From assembly GCF_000174435.1 (NCBI RefSeq), contig NZ_ACJN02000003.1, positions 140,263-204,262 on the forward strand: 64,000 nucleotides of DNA, in the 5' to 3' direction. The notes beneath the pieces are model-generated. The model ran no database searches. It was not told the DNA's origin and saw nothing but the letters and a program-made list of their open reading frames with translations. Numbering within the stretch: the first letter of the stretch is position 1; each line of letters begins with the position of its first letter. This DNA is from Desulfonatronospira thiodismutans ASO3-1. GTDB lineage: Bacteria; Desulfobacterota; Desulfovibrionia; Desulfovibrionales; Desulfonatronovibrionaceae. A program made the translations under genes and the position numbers. This document shows, piece after piece, positions 49,025-57,161 of this stretch.

Positions 49025-50206
49025 CTAAGCCCTGAGCCCGGCCAGAAAACCACCCAGCCTCTGCAGGCAGTCCTGCAGCACCTCGTCGCCCACAGCATAG
49101 GAAATACGCACACACCTGTCGTCGCCAAAGGCCTTGCCCGGCACCAGGGCGATCTTTTCCTTCTCCAGCACAGCCTTGCACAACTCCGTGGAGCTGTCCA
49201 CCCGGTCATTGTAGAAGGCATCCACCCTGGGAAAAAGGTAAAAAGCACCATCAGGCCGCGGGCATACAGCATCCTTCCAGGAACCGATTATTTCCAGGGC
49301 CAGGTCCCGACGCCGGGCAAAGCTGTCGCGCATTGTCTCCACCATCTCGAAGGACCCTTCCAGTCCGGCCAGGGCCCCTTTCTGGGCAAAAGAACAGACA
49401 TTGGATGTGGACTGCCCCTGTATTTTGCTCATGGCCTTGATTAAATCCTCATGGGCCAGGATGTAGCCTATACGCCACCCGGTCATGGAAAATGTCTTGG
49501 ATAGGCCGTTGACTACGGCCACGCCATCAGGATGCTTTTTCCAGAAACTGCAAAGAGAGGACATCTCTGCCGGAGGATAGACCAGTTGATCATAGACCTC
49601 GTCGCAAATGACAAAAATATCCCTGGAAACGGCCCAGCGGGCGATATCCTCAAGTTGTGCCTGACTGTAATGACACCCTGTGGGGTTGGAGGGGGTATTT
49701 AATATAAGCACCCTGGTCCTGGAAGTCACGTATTTCTCCAGATCTTCCTTTTTAACCAGGAAATTGTCTTCCGGCTCCGTGGGTACGATGACCGCAGCGC
49801 CCTCTGCCAGCTGTACCATGTCCGGATAACTGACCCAGTAAGGACCGGGGATCAACACTTCGTCCCCGGGATCAACCAGGGCCTGCAGAAGATTATAAAG
49901 ACACTGCTTGCCTCCGTTGGAAACTATCACCTCGTTTTGCGTACACTCAATACCATAGGTCCTGGAAAAATATCCAGCCACAGCCCTTCTCAGTTCCGGC
50001 ATGCCGGGCACAGCGGTATACCTGGTAAATCCCTTGTCCAGAGCTTCCTTGGCAGCGGTTACTATATGATCAGGGGTTGAAAAATCCGGTTCTCCAACCG
50101 CCAGGCTGATTACATTTTCGCCTTCAGCACGCATCTCCTGGGCCTTAGCGTTTATTGCCAGGGTTGCCGAAGGTTGAATACTCAAGACTCTTTTGCTAAA
50201 GTTCAT
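49025..50206 (-). CDS. Class I/II pyridoxal-phosphate aminotransferase (aspartate aminotransferase type)
   Basis: This 393-residue fold-type I PLP enzyme shows SLAVGEPDFSTPDHI, the NGGKQCLYNLLQALVDPGDEVLIPGPYWVSYPDM region, NTPSNPTG, DEVYDQLVY with the cofactor-contacting Asp and Tyr, and the PLP lysine in NGLSKTFSMTGWRIGY. The pattern fits subgroup I-gamma aspartate/prephenate aminotransferases. The frame is open to 50452, but homology starts at the ATG at 50206, preceded by GGGAGCATGAAAA. It is divergent from the ferredoxin-AOR operon with a 208-bp shared control region. Confidence 0.92.
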   Translation of the reverse strand: MNFSKRVLSIQPSATLAINAKAQEMRAEGENVISLAVGEPDFSTPDHIVTAAKEALDKGFTRYTAVPGMPELRRAVAGYFSRTYGIECTQNEVIVSNGGKQCLYNLLQALVDPGDEVLIPGPYWVSYPDMVQLAEGAAVIVPTEPEDNFLVKKEDLEKYVTSRTRVLILNTPSNPTGCHYSQAQLEDIARWAVSRDIFVICDEVYDQLVYPPAEMSSLCSFWKKHPDGVAVVNGLSKTFSMTGWRIGYILAHEDLIKAMSKIQGQSTSNVCSFAQKGALAGLEGSFEMVETMRDSFARRRDLALEIIGSWKDAVCPRPDGAFYLFPRVDAFYNDRVDSSTELCKAVLEKEKIALVPGKAFGDDRCVRISYAVGDEVLQDCLQRLGGFLAGLRA

Positions 50207-50414
50207 TTTTTCATGCTCCCTTAGAAATGGCTCAATGTTATTGATCAACACTTTAAAACCCCGGTTAATGCAAGCAAGTATCAAGGACTTACTGCTTCGC
50301 ATCCGGCCGGGCGGACAGTGCACGTCGCTGCCACAACTGAAAAACGGATAGTATAATAATAAAACTTTCGTTGAAGGTAAATGTTTATTTGCCCCGACGT
50401 ACCGGAGGAAACCA

Positions 50415-50831
50415 GTGAAGGTATTAAGAACCCCAAATATGGAAAGATGCATAGGGTGCTACTCATGCTCCCTGGCATGCGCCAGGAATGTATACAAATC
50501 CCTGTCCTGGAAAAGAGCTGGCATTCAGATACGCTCATCCGGCGGAATCAGCACGGGTTTCGAAGCCAGGGTATGCCTGGCCTGCGATCCTGCTGCCTGC
50601 GCAGCGGCCTGCCCCACCGAGGCCCTGCGTCAAAGACCCGGCGGAGGTGTTTTCTTCAAGCAAAATAGATGCATCAACTGCGCAGAGTGCTCCAAAGCCT
50701 GTCCCGTGGGTGCCATATACTTTGATCCCGTGAGGGAAACGCCGGTGCTCTGCATCCACTGCGGCAGGTGCGTTTCTTACTGTCCCCACGAATGCCTGGA
50801 AATGGTGGATACCGCCAAGGAGAAAAAATAA
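50415..50831 (+). CDS. 4Fe-4S ferredoxin-type electron-transfer subunit paired with AOR
   Basis: This 138-residue protein has four cysteine clusters of the HycB/DmsB-type arrangement: CIGCYSCSLAC (near 13), CLACDPAACAAACP (near 55), CINCAECSKACP (near 86) and CIHCGRCVSYCP (near 113). That implies up to four 4Fe-4S clusters. It should carry electrons to or from the aldehyde:ferredoxin oxidoreductase encoded next; its TAA overlaps the AOR ATG by one base. It has no signal peptide and is cytoplasmic. The promoter presumably lies in the gap shared with the divergent aminotransferase gene. Confidence 0.9.
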   Translation: MKVLRTPNMERCIGCYSCSLACARNVYKSLSWKRAGIQIRSSGGISTGFEARVCLACDPAACAAACPTEALRQRPGGGVFFKQNRCINCAECSKACPVGAIYFDPVRETPVLCIHCGRCVSYCPHECLEMVDTAKEKK

Positions 50832-52603
50832 TGACAAGCAGCTTCAAAGTAATGGTGGTGGATCTTGGCAAAAACAAGTCCTCCCTGGAATATTTCGATG
50901 CCCGCCGGGAATGGATCGGAGGCAGCGGCCTGGCTGCCGGTCTTTTCAGTCATTTCGGCCTTCCCGGCGAAGACGCATTTCATCCGGATCAGCCTCTGAT
51001 TCTGGCCATCGGACCCCTGACCGGCTACTTTCCCCTCATGAGCAAGACCATCATGGGATTTATGTCCCCCTACAACAACCAGTACGCTGAGTCCCACGGC
51101 GGTGGAAGATCCGCCCTGGCTCTAAAATTTGCCGGATACGACGCCCTCGTCGTCCGGGGAAAGGCTGAAAAACCCACCTGTATCGGGCTGGGCTCCAGAG
51201 AAGTTCACATACAGGACGTGCACTTTTTAAAAGGCATGGATATATTCAAAACAGGCAAAAAGATGCGCAGCCTGAAGCCCACCAATCCAGGGCACAGAAG
51301 CATCCTGCGCATCGGCCCCGCCGGGGAAAACCTGGTGCGCTACGCCTGCGTAAATGTAGACACCTATCGCCATTTCGGCCGCATGGGCAGCGGTGCGGTC
51401 ATGGGAGCCAAGAACCTCAAGGGCATCATCCTGTCCGGGGACAGCCACGTGGACCTGGATCCTGACCTTAGCAAGGAATACAACAAGGTCTACAAGGATA
51501 TCTATAATACTGTGGTGCAAAGCGGGGCCATGCGCAAGTACCACGACCTGGGCACCCCGGAAAATATCCTGCCCCTGAACGAATTGCAGGCCCTTCCCTG
51601 GCGCAATATGCAAAGCACTTATGATGAAAATGCCGGGGGTATATCCGGGGAAAAGTTCGGCCAGGACCAGCTGTTAAGGCAGGTGGCCTGTGCAGGATGC
51701 CCTGTGGGATGCATTCATATAGGTCTCTTGCGCGAACGCTTCGGCCAGGAGCACGAATACCTGTACCGCCAGGTTTCCTACGACTACGAACCCATCTTCG
51801 GCATGGGCACCATGCTTGGAGTTGACACGGCCCCCGGGGTTTTGACCCTTTTGGAGGACGTGGAAAAAATGGGACTGGATGCCATCAGTGCCGGGGTTGC
51901 CCTGGCCTGGGCCACCGAAGCCCTGCAAAAGAAAATCATCACCAGGGAACATACCCTGACAGACCTGGAGTTCGGCAATGTTCAGGCTTACAGGGAGGCG
52001 CTGGATCACCTGACCCGGCAGCCCAATGAGTTTTACCAGGCACTGGCCGGGGGAACCATGAAAGCCGCAGAAAAATACGGCGGCGAAGATTTTGCCTGCG
52101 TTCTGGGTCAGGAAATGGCCGGGTATGCCACCGGGGAAAACTACTTCGTCAGCCAGGCCTTAGGGTTCAGGCATTCTCATCTGGACACCGGAGCATACGG
52201 CCTTGACCAGGAACAGGACTCCAGAAACATAGACAAAGCCATAGAATATATGCAGGATCAGGAGGATTACAGGGTCCTTATGTGTTCCATGGTCGGCTGT
52301 CTCTTCGCCCGCAAGGCATATCCCAAAGAAAATATTCTCAGGGCCTTGAATTCCCTTGGATATGATTATACACAGGAGGAACTGGACGCCTGTGTGGAAA
52401 AGATCAAGCATCACCGCTGGGCGCTAAAGTTCAGGACCGGATTCAAACCTGAAGACGTCAAAATTCCATCCAGGTTCAAGGAGATAACCACCTGGAAGGG
52501 CAAAACAGACCCGGAGTATATGGACAAGCTTAAAAGTAAATACCAGGAAGTACTCCGGGAAATGGCCAGTGCGCACGAAAAGAGGCAGGGAGAAAATCAA
52601 TGA
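50831..52603 (+). CDS. Aldehyde:ferredoxin oxidoreductase (tungsten-type AOR family)
   Basis: AOR oxidises aldehydes to acids (or the reverse) with a tungsten/molybdenum bis-pterin and a 4Fe-4S cluster. This protein of about 590 residues has the cluster ligands C287, C290 and C294 (CAGCPVGC) and a distal Cys at about 490, spaced as in the family. The N-terminal domain shows the pterin-binding segments IGGSGLAAGLF and GHRSILRIGPAGENLVRYACVN. Overlaps with both neighbours make a three-gene operon with the ferredoxin and the nitroreductase. The substrate is not predictable. Confidence 0.93.
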   Translation: MTSSFKVMVVDLGKNKSSLEYFDARREWIGGSGLAAGLFSHFGLPGEDAFHPDQPLILAIGPLTGYFPLMSKTIMGFMSPYNNQYAESHGGGRSALALKFAGYDALVVRGKAEKPTCIGLGSREVHIQDVHFLKGMDIFKTGKKMRSLKPTNPGHRSILRIGPAGENLVRYACVNVDTYRHFGRMGSGAVMGAKNLKGIILSGDSHVDLDPDLSKEYNKVYKDIYNTVVQSGAMRKYHDLGTPENILPLNELQALPWRNMQSTYDENAGGISGEKFGQDQLLRQVACAGCPVGCIHIGLLRERFGQEHEYLYRQVSYDYEPIFGMGTMLGVDTAPGVLTLLEDVEKMGLDAISAGVALAWATEALQKKIITREHTLTDLEFGNVQAYREALDHLTRQPNEFYQALAGGTMKAAEKYGGEDFACVLGQEMAGYATGENYFVSQALGFRHSHLDTGAYGLDQEQDSRNIDKAIEYMQDQEDYRVLMCSMVGCLFARKAYPKENILRALNSLGYDYTQEELDACVEKIKHHRWALKFRTGFKPEDVKIPSRFKEITTWKGKTDPEYMDKLKSKYQEVLREMASAHEKRQGENQ

Positions 52604-53196
52604 ACATTTACGAAATGGTGGCCCGCTCCAGGAGCTATCGCCGCTTTTACGAGAACTACAAGGTCAGTATGGAGACCCTGACTTCCCTGGTTGATCTGAG
52701 CAGGCTTACTCCGTCTGCGGCCAACCTGCAGCCACTCAGGTACATCATCAGCAATGATCCTGTAACCAACGGGTCCATATTCGAAACCCTGACCTGGGCA
52801 GCATACCTCAAGGACTGGCCCGGTCCGTCAGAAGGAGAAAGGCCCTCGGCCTACATAGTGATCCTGGGAGAAAAGAAACATTCCAAGACCGCTGCCTGGG
52901 ACATGGGCATAGCCGCCCAGACCATCATGCTGGGTGCAACAGAGGCCGGTCTGGGGGGCTGCATTGTAGGCTCCATCAAGAAGGAAGCCCTGTCTGAAGC
53001 CCTGCAGGTCCCTGATGAACTGGAAGTCCTCCTGGTCCTGGCCCTGGGCAAGCCCAAGGAAATGGTCCTTTTGGAAACCCTGAAGCCCGGACAGGACATC
53101 AAGTACTGGCGGGACAGCAGAAAAGTGCACCACGTACCCAAAAGGCCCCTGGAGGAAGTACTGATAAAAAGCTTTGAAAGACAGGAAGAACAGTAG
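52600..53196 (+). CDS. Nitroreductase-family flavoprotein
   Basis: This 198-residue FMN-binding nitroreductase fold opens with MVARSRSYRRFYENYKVSMETLTSLVDLSRLTPSAANLQPLRYI. It also has AAQTIMLGATEAGLGGCIVGSI and the C-terminal LEVLLVLALGKPKE. Members reduce quinones, nitro groups or other acceptors with NAD(P)H; the native acceptor is unknown. ATGA overlap with the AOR gene indicates coupling. Because it follows an AOR, it may link AOR electrons and pyridine nucleotides, which is speculation. Confidence 0.9.
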   Translation: MNIYEMVARSRSYRRFYENYKVSMETLTSLVDLSRLTPSAANLQPLRYIISNDPVTNGSIFETLTWAAYLKDWPGPSEGERPSAYIVILGEKKHSKTAAWDMGIAAQTIMLGATEAGLGGCIVGSIKKEALSEALQVPDELEVLLVLALGKPKEMVLLETLKPGQDIKYWRDSRKVHHVPKRPLEEVLIKSFERQEEQ

Positions 53197-53220
53197 AAAC
53201 TTTCTAATCCTTAAGTTCCC

Positions 53221-53249
53221 GGGGCGGGCAGCTCCCCGCCCCTTTTTTT
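53221..53249 (+). terminator. Strong rho-independent terminator after the AOR operon
   Basis: GGGGCGGG at 53221-53228 pairs with CCCGCCCC (53235-53242), loop 6 nt, followed by seven T. It separates the operon from the convergent YitT gene and could serve only the plus strand, since the minus side has no T-tract. Confidence 0.85.
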
Positions 53250-53282
53250 GATACAGTCCTGCCCTTTTCTCCTGCAACTAGA

Positions 53283-54146
53283 TCAATATATCTTGCGCTG
53301 GCTGAAACTCGTCCCCAGTACGCTGAAGGTGTTTTCCACTATGAATATGGCCTGCGGGTCCACGGAAAAAACGGCCTGCTCAAGTCGCTTGAGCATGATA
53401 TTGTTGGTTATGGCCATGATTATATTCTTGTCCTGACCGGTATACCCCCCTCTTCCCCTTAAAAAAGTCGTCCCGATCTTCAGCCTGTGCATCAGGTCTT
53501 CTGCAATTTCTTCGTTTTTATCTGAAATCACCAGCACCAGCTTTCTGTTGTTGAACATGCTTAATGTGTATTCCACGATATAGGACATGATGAATACAAG
53601 AATAAGTGAAGCAATCACCAGATCAATGTCCAGGATCAGAAGACTTATTGAAAACAAAAAGAAGTTGAAGACAAAATAAAATTTTCCGATTCCAAAATTA
53701 AATTTCTGATTAAGCATGATGGCTATTACGTCCAGCCCGCCGTTGGATCCCAGGGACCTGAGGACAATGCCGCAGCCGAACCCTCCCATGGCCCCTGCGG
53801 CGATGGCCGCATACAACTGGTCCTGGATACCCAGGTCTATGCTGATCCCTTCATATGCCAGAGTTGCCACCACCATGGCAAAAAGGCTGTAACCGAAAAA
53901 CCTGCGGCTCACATAAAGCCAGCCCAGGACAAAAAGAGGGATATTGATCAGAAAATAAAGCACCCCCGCAGAGATTACAGGCGTGGAATAATATGTAAGA
54001 AGGCTTACCCCGAATGCCCCACCGGGAATAAACTTGTGATGTACCATTATCCCCTTGAGGGCTATGGCAAAGATTACAGAACCTAGGGCAATAAGCAGAA
54101 GGTTCCACCAGATGGTATAAGTAAATCTTAGAAGATACGAGGACAT
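53283..54146 (-). CDS. YitT-family membrane protein (DUF161 + DUF2179)
   Basis: This 287-residue protein has five to six hydrophobic helices (WWNLLLIALGSVIFAIALKG to LVIASLILVFIMSYIVEY) typical of YitT/DUF161. A C-terminal cytoplasmic DUF2179 domain follows (KLVLVISDKNEEIAEDLMHRLKIGTTFLRGRGGYTGQDKNIIMAI). Function in most bacteria is unknown, with no established transport substrate. GGAGGAGGAC directly before the ATG at 54146 decides the start over the in-frame ATG at 54161. Confidence 0.9.
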   Translation of the reverse strand: MSSYLLRFTYTIWWNLLLIALGSVIFAIALKGIMVHHKFIPGGAFGVSLLTYYSTPVISAGVLYFLINIPLFVLGWLYVSRRFFGYSLFAMVVATLAYEGISIDLGIQDQLYAAIAAGAMGGFGCGIVLRSLGSNGGLDVIAIMLNQKFNFGIGKFYFVFNFFLFSISLLILDIDLVIASLILVFIMSYIVEYTLSMFNNRKLVLVISDKNEEIAEDLMHRLKIGTTFLRGRGGYTGQDKNIIMAITNNIMLKRLEQAVFSVDPQAIFIVENTFSVLGTSFSQRKIY

Positions 54147-54195
54147 GTCCTCCTCCTGCAAAAATCATTTCAAAACTGTTGACTTTTTCTGCCGC

Positions 54196-54301
54196 ATGCC
54201 GGTGCCTCAGTAAAAAACACCCGAACTGTTACAGAACCCAAAAAACAAAGGCCCCCGAAGGCTGCGCAAGCAACCCAGGGAGCCGTGAAGACTGCCGGCA
54301 T
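54196..54301 (+). promoter_or_regulatory. Cobalamin-riboswitch-like sequence (atypical, possibly decayed)
   Basis: The 3' part carries CGAAGGC, a hairpin-like stretch, then GGGAGCCGTGAAGACTGCCG, close to the B12-box pattern AGYCAGGAGACCTGCC. The first bases ATGCCGG (54196-54202) pair perfectly with CCGGCAT (54295-54301) as a closing P1-type stem. At 106 nt it is shorter than a standard cobalamin riboswitch, and the core before the B12 box is degenerate. It points plus, toward metK (55213) and the corrinoid genes, but elements B3 and A7 lie between. Could be a truncated variant or a pseudo-riboswitch. Confidence 0.35.
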
Positions 54302-54436
54302 ACGTGTTCAGAAATTTTACCGATTTTTCTCATGACCGGTCAAGGAAATTATCCCACGTGCCTGCTTTTTAAAAAAGCAAAAAAATGCTGGCTATTTTGA
54401 TTTTGCTCAAGTAATATACATACGAGTAAAAAATTT

Positions 54437-54500
54437 GTAACTATTCACCACCTGAGGACGAGTAGCCAGGGTCCGGCTGATCCCCACCGCTGATCGACTT
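54437..54500. repeat. Left-end fragment of family B element (B3)
   Basis: GTAACTATTCACCACCTGAG then GACGAGTAGCCAGG matches the left end of B1 (10217-10260) but the matching right end is absent, so only one end is left. It is followed within 60 bp by element A7, which may have inserted into or near it. Confidence 0.6.
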
Positions 54501-54557
54501 TTTTCAGCTTCTTCGTTCGGCACCAGCCCTTTGTCCCCCGGGAGGAAGAGAATTAAT

Positions 54558-54734
54558 GTAACCATTCAGGGGGTCCTCGGTGGTGATTACTGGCACGAGG
54601 CCTGGGGACTGTCCCCCGCTAAGTATCGGCTGTGTTTGTACACAAAACTTCGCGTCTGTAATTTTTGTAATTGTGCGTAAAAGGTGTCGCGGGGACTGTC
54701 CCCTGGCCGGTTCAGGCATCCCCTGAATGGTTAC
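54558..54734. repeat. Family A palindromic element, copy A7 (177 bp), perfect target duplication
   Basis: Ends GTAACCATTCAGGGG and CCCCTGAATGGTTAC are perfect, and GAATTAAT flanks both sides (54550-54557 and 54735-54742), an exact 8-bp duplication. Its interior matches A5 in reverse orientation and A1, including CTCGGTGGTGATTACTGGCA and GGTGTCGCGGGGACTGTCCC. Confidence 0.92.
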
Positions 54735-54935
54735 GAATTAATAATCCTGGTCTTTACCGGGTTTTTGAAAAAAAATATCTGGTTAAAGCCAACAGCTTGA
54801 AAAATTCATTCATAACGATTGGTTACACATAACTAATTAAAATAAATTGTCTTTTTAAGGCAGATTATTTCCAGGAAACCCCGGGGATCACACCTGCAGC
54901 TCTGATTTTATCTTGATATTTGAGACCATTACATT

Positions 54936-54964
54936 TTGGGTTGATAAACGATATATTTTATAAT
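54936..54964 (+). promoter_or_regulatory. Candidate promoter upstream of metK
   Basis: TTGGGT (54936-54941) and a perfect -10 TATAAT (54959-54964) are 17 bp apart in an AT-rich region. The leader to metK at 55213 would be about 240 nt; it contains an isolated GGAGGGAG at 54984-54991 with no start codon after it. No SAM riboswitch fold was recognised in the leader. Confidence 0.45.
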
Positions 54965-55212
54965 AAGTACGATACAAATCAGAAGGAGGGAGCAACGCAT
55001 TCCCTACAGAACAGCATATTATCGATATAAAAATGACGAGTTTTTTACCAGCAAAATATACCAATGTTCAACACAACTTACTGCCTGAATCACGACAATA
55101 TAGGCATCCTTAGTATACTGTGGACATGAAATCCCGGCACCTGAAAAGTTCGCAGTTATATCTTGAATAGTTAGAGAGAATCTTAAACAGCATATACAAA
55201 GGAGAAGACGCC

Positions 55213-56382
55213 ATGATAGGATCACAAGGCAAGTATTTTTTCACCTCGGAGTCTGTATCCGAGGGACACCCGGACAAGGTATCCGACTATATATCGGATG
55301 CGGTCCTGGACGCCCTTCTGGAGAATGACTCCGAATCCAGGGTGGCCTGCGAGACCCTGGTCACCACCGGCATGGTCTTCATCGCCGGGGAGATCACCTC
55401 CCAGGGCTACGCCGATCTGCCAAGCATTGTCCGGGAGACGGTCAAGGACATCGGCTACAACAGCTCGGACATGGGTTTTGACTGGGAGACCTGCGCGGTT
55501 ATCTCATCCATAGACAAGCAGTCCCCGGACATCGCCCAGGGCGTGGAGAGAAAGTCCCCCGAGGAGCAGGGGGCGGGAGACCAGGGCATGATGTTTGGCT
55601 ATGCCTGCACCGAAACCGACGCTCTCATGCCTGCGCCCATTCACTACGCCCACAAGCTCAGCCGCAGGCTGGCCTTTGTGCGCAAGAAAAAAGTCCTGGA
55701 CTTTCTGCGTCCCGACGGCAAGACCCAGGTGGGCCTGGAGTATGAAAACGGCAGGCCCAAGCGCATCGACAACGTGGTGGTCTCGGCCCAGCATGACCCA
55801 AACATCGCCTACCAGGACCTGTCCGATGCCATCAAGAAGGAAGTGATTTTTCACACCCTGCCCCCGGAGCTTATGGATGAGAAGACCAAGATATACATCA
55901 ACACCACCGGGCGCTTCGTGGTGGGAGGTCCCATGGGGGACTGCGGCCTTTGCGGACGCAAGATAATAAACGACACCTACGGCGGCATGGCCGCTCACGG
56001 CGGGGGGGCCTTTTCGGGCAAGGATCCTTCCAAGGTGGACCGTTCCGGGGCCTACATGGCCCGCTACGTGGCCAAGAATGTGGTAGCCGCCGGCCTGGCC
56101 GAGCGCTGCCAGGTGCAGATAGCCTACTGCATCGGCCTGGCCGAGCCTGTCTCGGTACTGGCCACCTCCATGGGCACCGGGCAGGTGGATGACGAGACCT
56201 TGACCAAGGCGGTGCGCGAGGTATTCGACCTGCGCCCTTATTTTATCATAAAACGCCTGGACCTCAAGCGTCCCATCTACCAGATGACCACCAACTACGG
56301 CCATTTCGGCCGGGAAAAGCCGGAATTCACCTGGGAAAAAATAGATGCGGCAGCGGACCTCAAAACAGCCTGCAAGCTGTAA
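55213..56382 (+). CDS. metK: S-adenosylmethionine synthetase MetK
   Basis: MetK (389 residues, typical) makes SAM from methionine and ATP. The N-terminal [26 protein letters not shown] has the ATP/metal residues. Also present are [24 protein letters not shown], the flexible loop before it, [21 protein letters not shown] (family: GGPxGDxGLTGRKIIVDTYGG, with Cys for Thr) and [34 protein letters not shown] precedes the start. It lies 87 bp upstream of the corrinoid protein gene, on the same strand, an unusual company for metK. Confidence 0.97.
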   Translation: MIGSQGKYFFTSESVSEGHPDKVSDYISDAVLDALLENDSESRVACETLVTTGMVFIAGEITSQGYADLPSIVRETVKDIGYNSSDMGFDWETCAVISSIDKQSPDIAQGVERKSPEEQGAGDQGMMFGYACTETDALMPAPIHYAHKLSRRLAFVRKKKVLDFLRPDGKTQVGLEYENGRPKRIDNVVVSAQHDPNIAYQDLSDAIKKEVIFHTLPPELMDEKTKIYINTTGRFVVGGPMGDCGLCGRKIINDTYGGMAAHGGGAFSGKDPSKVDRSGAYMARYVAKNVVAAGLAERCQVQIAYCIGLAEPVSVLATSMGTGQVDDETLTKAVREVFDLRPYFIIKRLDLKRPIYQMTTNYGHFGREKPEFTWEKIDAAADLKTACKL

Positions 56383-56469
56383 CGACCCGGGCATTGCTTC
56401 TTTTTTTCGATTACAGTCAAGTGACGCTTTCAAAATAAATAAAACAACAAATCATCAAGGAGGAATATC

Positions 56470-57108
56470 ATGTCTGAGAAATTAGGTAAAATAGCCGACG
56501 GACTGCTGCACGGTAAAATTGACGAGGTTGGAGAGCTGACCCAGGAACTTATAAACGACGGAATGGACCCTGAAGAAATTCTGCAGAAGGGCCTTTTTGC
56601 AGGCATGGATATTGTCGGAAAGAAATTCAGGGACTGCGAAATGTTTATCCCGGAAGTCCTGCGTTCAGCCAAGGCCATGCACGCAGCCATGGAAAAGCTG
56701 CGCCCGGTGCTCTCCGAGGAATCCAGCTCCAAGGCCGGTACAGTGATCATGGTCACCGTCCAGGGCGACCTGCACGACATCGGCAAGAACCTGGCCGGCA
56801 TGATGATGGAAGGGGCCGGATTCAACGTCATCGACATGGGCATTGACCGCAAGACCGAAGACATCGTGGAAATGGTCAAAAAGGAAAAGCCCCAGATTCT
56901 GGGACTGTCCGCCCTTCTGACAACCACCATGCCCAAGATGGGCGAGGTCATAAACGCCCTCAAGGAAGCCGGCATCCGCGACCAGGTCAAGGTCATCGTG
57001 GGCGGAGCCCCGGTAACCGACGACTTTGCCCAGGAAATCGGGGCCGATGCATACGCCCCCAATGCCTCCATCGGAACCGAAAAAGCCCTGGAGCTGGTCA
57101 AGGGATAG
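56470..57108 (+). CDS. Corrinoid (B12-binding) methyl carrier protein, MttC/MtbC type
   Basis: This 212-residue protein has an N-terminal helical cap domain (1-88) and a Rossmann-like cobalamin domain. The axial-ligand motif D100-x-H102-x2-G105 (GDLHDIG) coordinates cobalt in the base-off state, with the usual LSALLTTTM and GGAPVTDDFAQEIGAD segments. It accepts a methyl group from an MttB-type enzyme and passes it to a second methyltransferase. Immediate downstream genes are two MttB homologues, 53 bp away. GGAGGAATATC precedes the ATG. Confidence 0.93.
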   Translation: MSEKLGKIADGLLHGKIDEVGELTQELINDGMDPEEILQKGLFAGMDIVGKKFRDCEMFIPEVLRSAKAMHAAMEKLRPVLSEESSSKAGTVIMVTVQGDLHDIGKNLAGMMMEGAGFNVIDMGIDRKTEDIVEMVKKEKPQILGLSALLTTTMPKMGEVINALKEAGIRDQVKVIVGGAPVTDDFAQEIGADAYAPNASIGTEKALELVKG

Positions 57109-57161
57109 ACCCCGGTCATCCTTATTCTTTCTTGTAGAAACGCATACACAGGAGTCTAAAT

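Noticed and set aside
54984-55120. Small gene after GGAGGGAG at 54984
   Set aside because: No ATG, GTG or TTG lies at a proper distance; the later ATG at 55033 opens only 27 codons with no features.
54743-55212. SAM riboswitch upstream of metK
   Set aside because: No SAM-I, SAM-II or SAH-type conserved core could be recognised; only a plain promoter-like sequence was seen.
55504-56433. 309-codon minus-strand frame over metK
   Set aside because: Antisense shadow of metK with no recognised motif.
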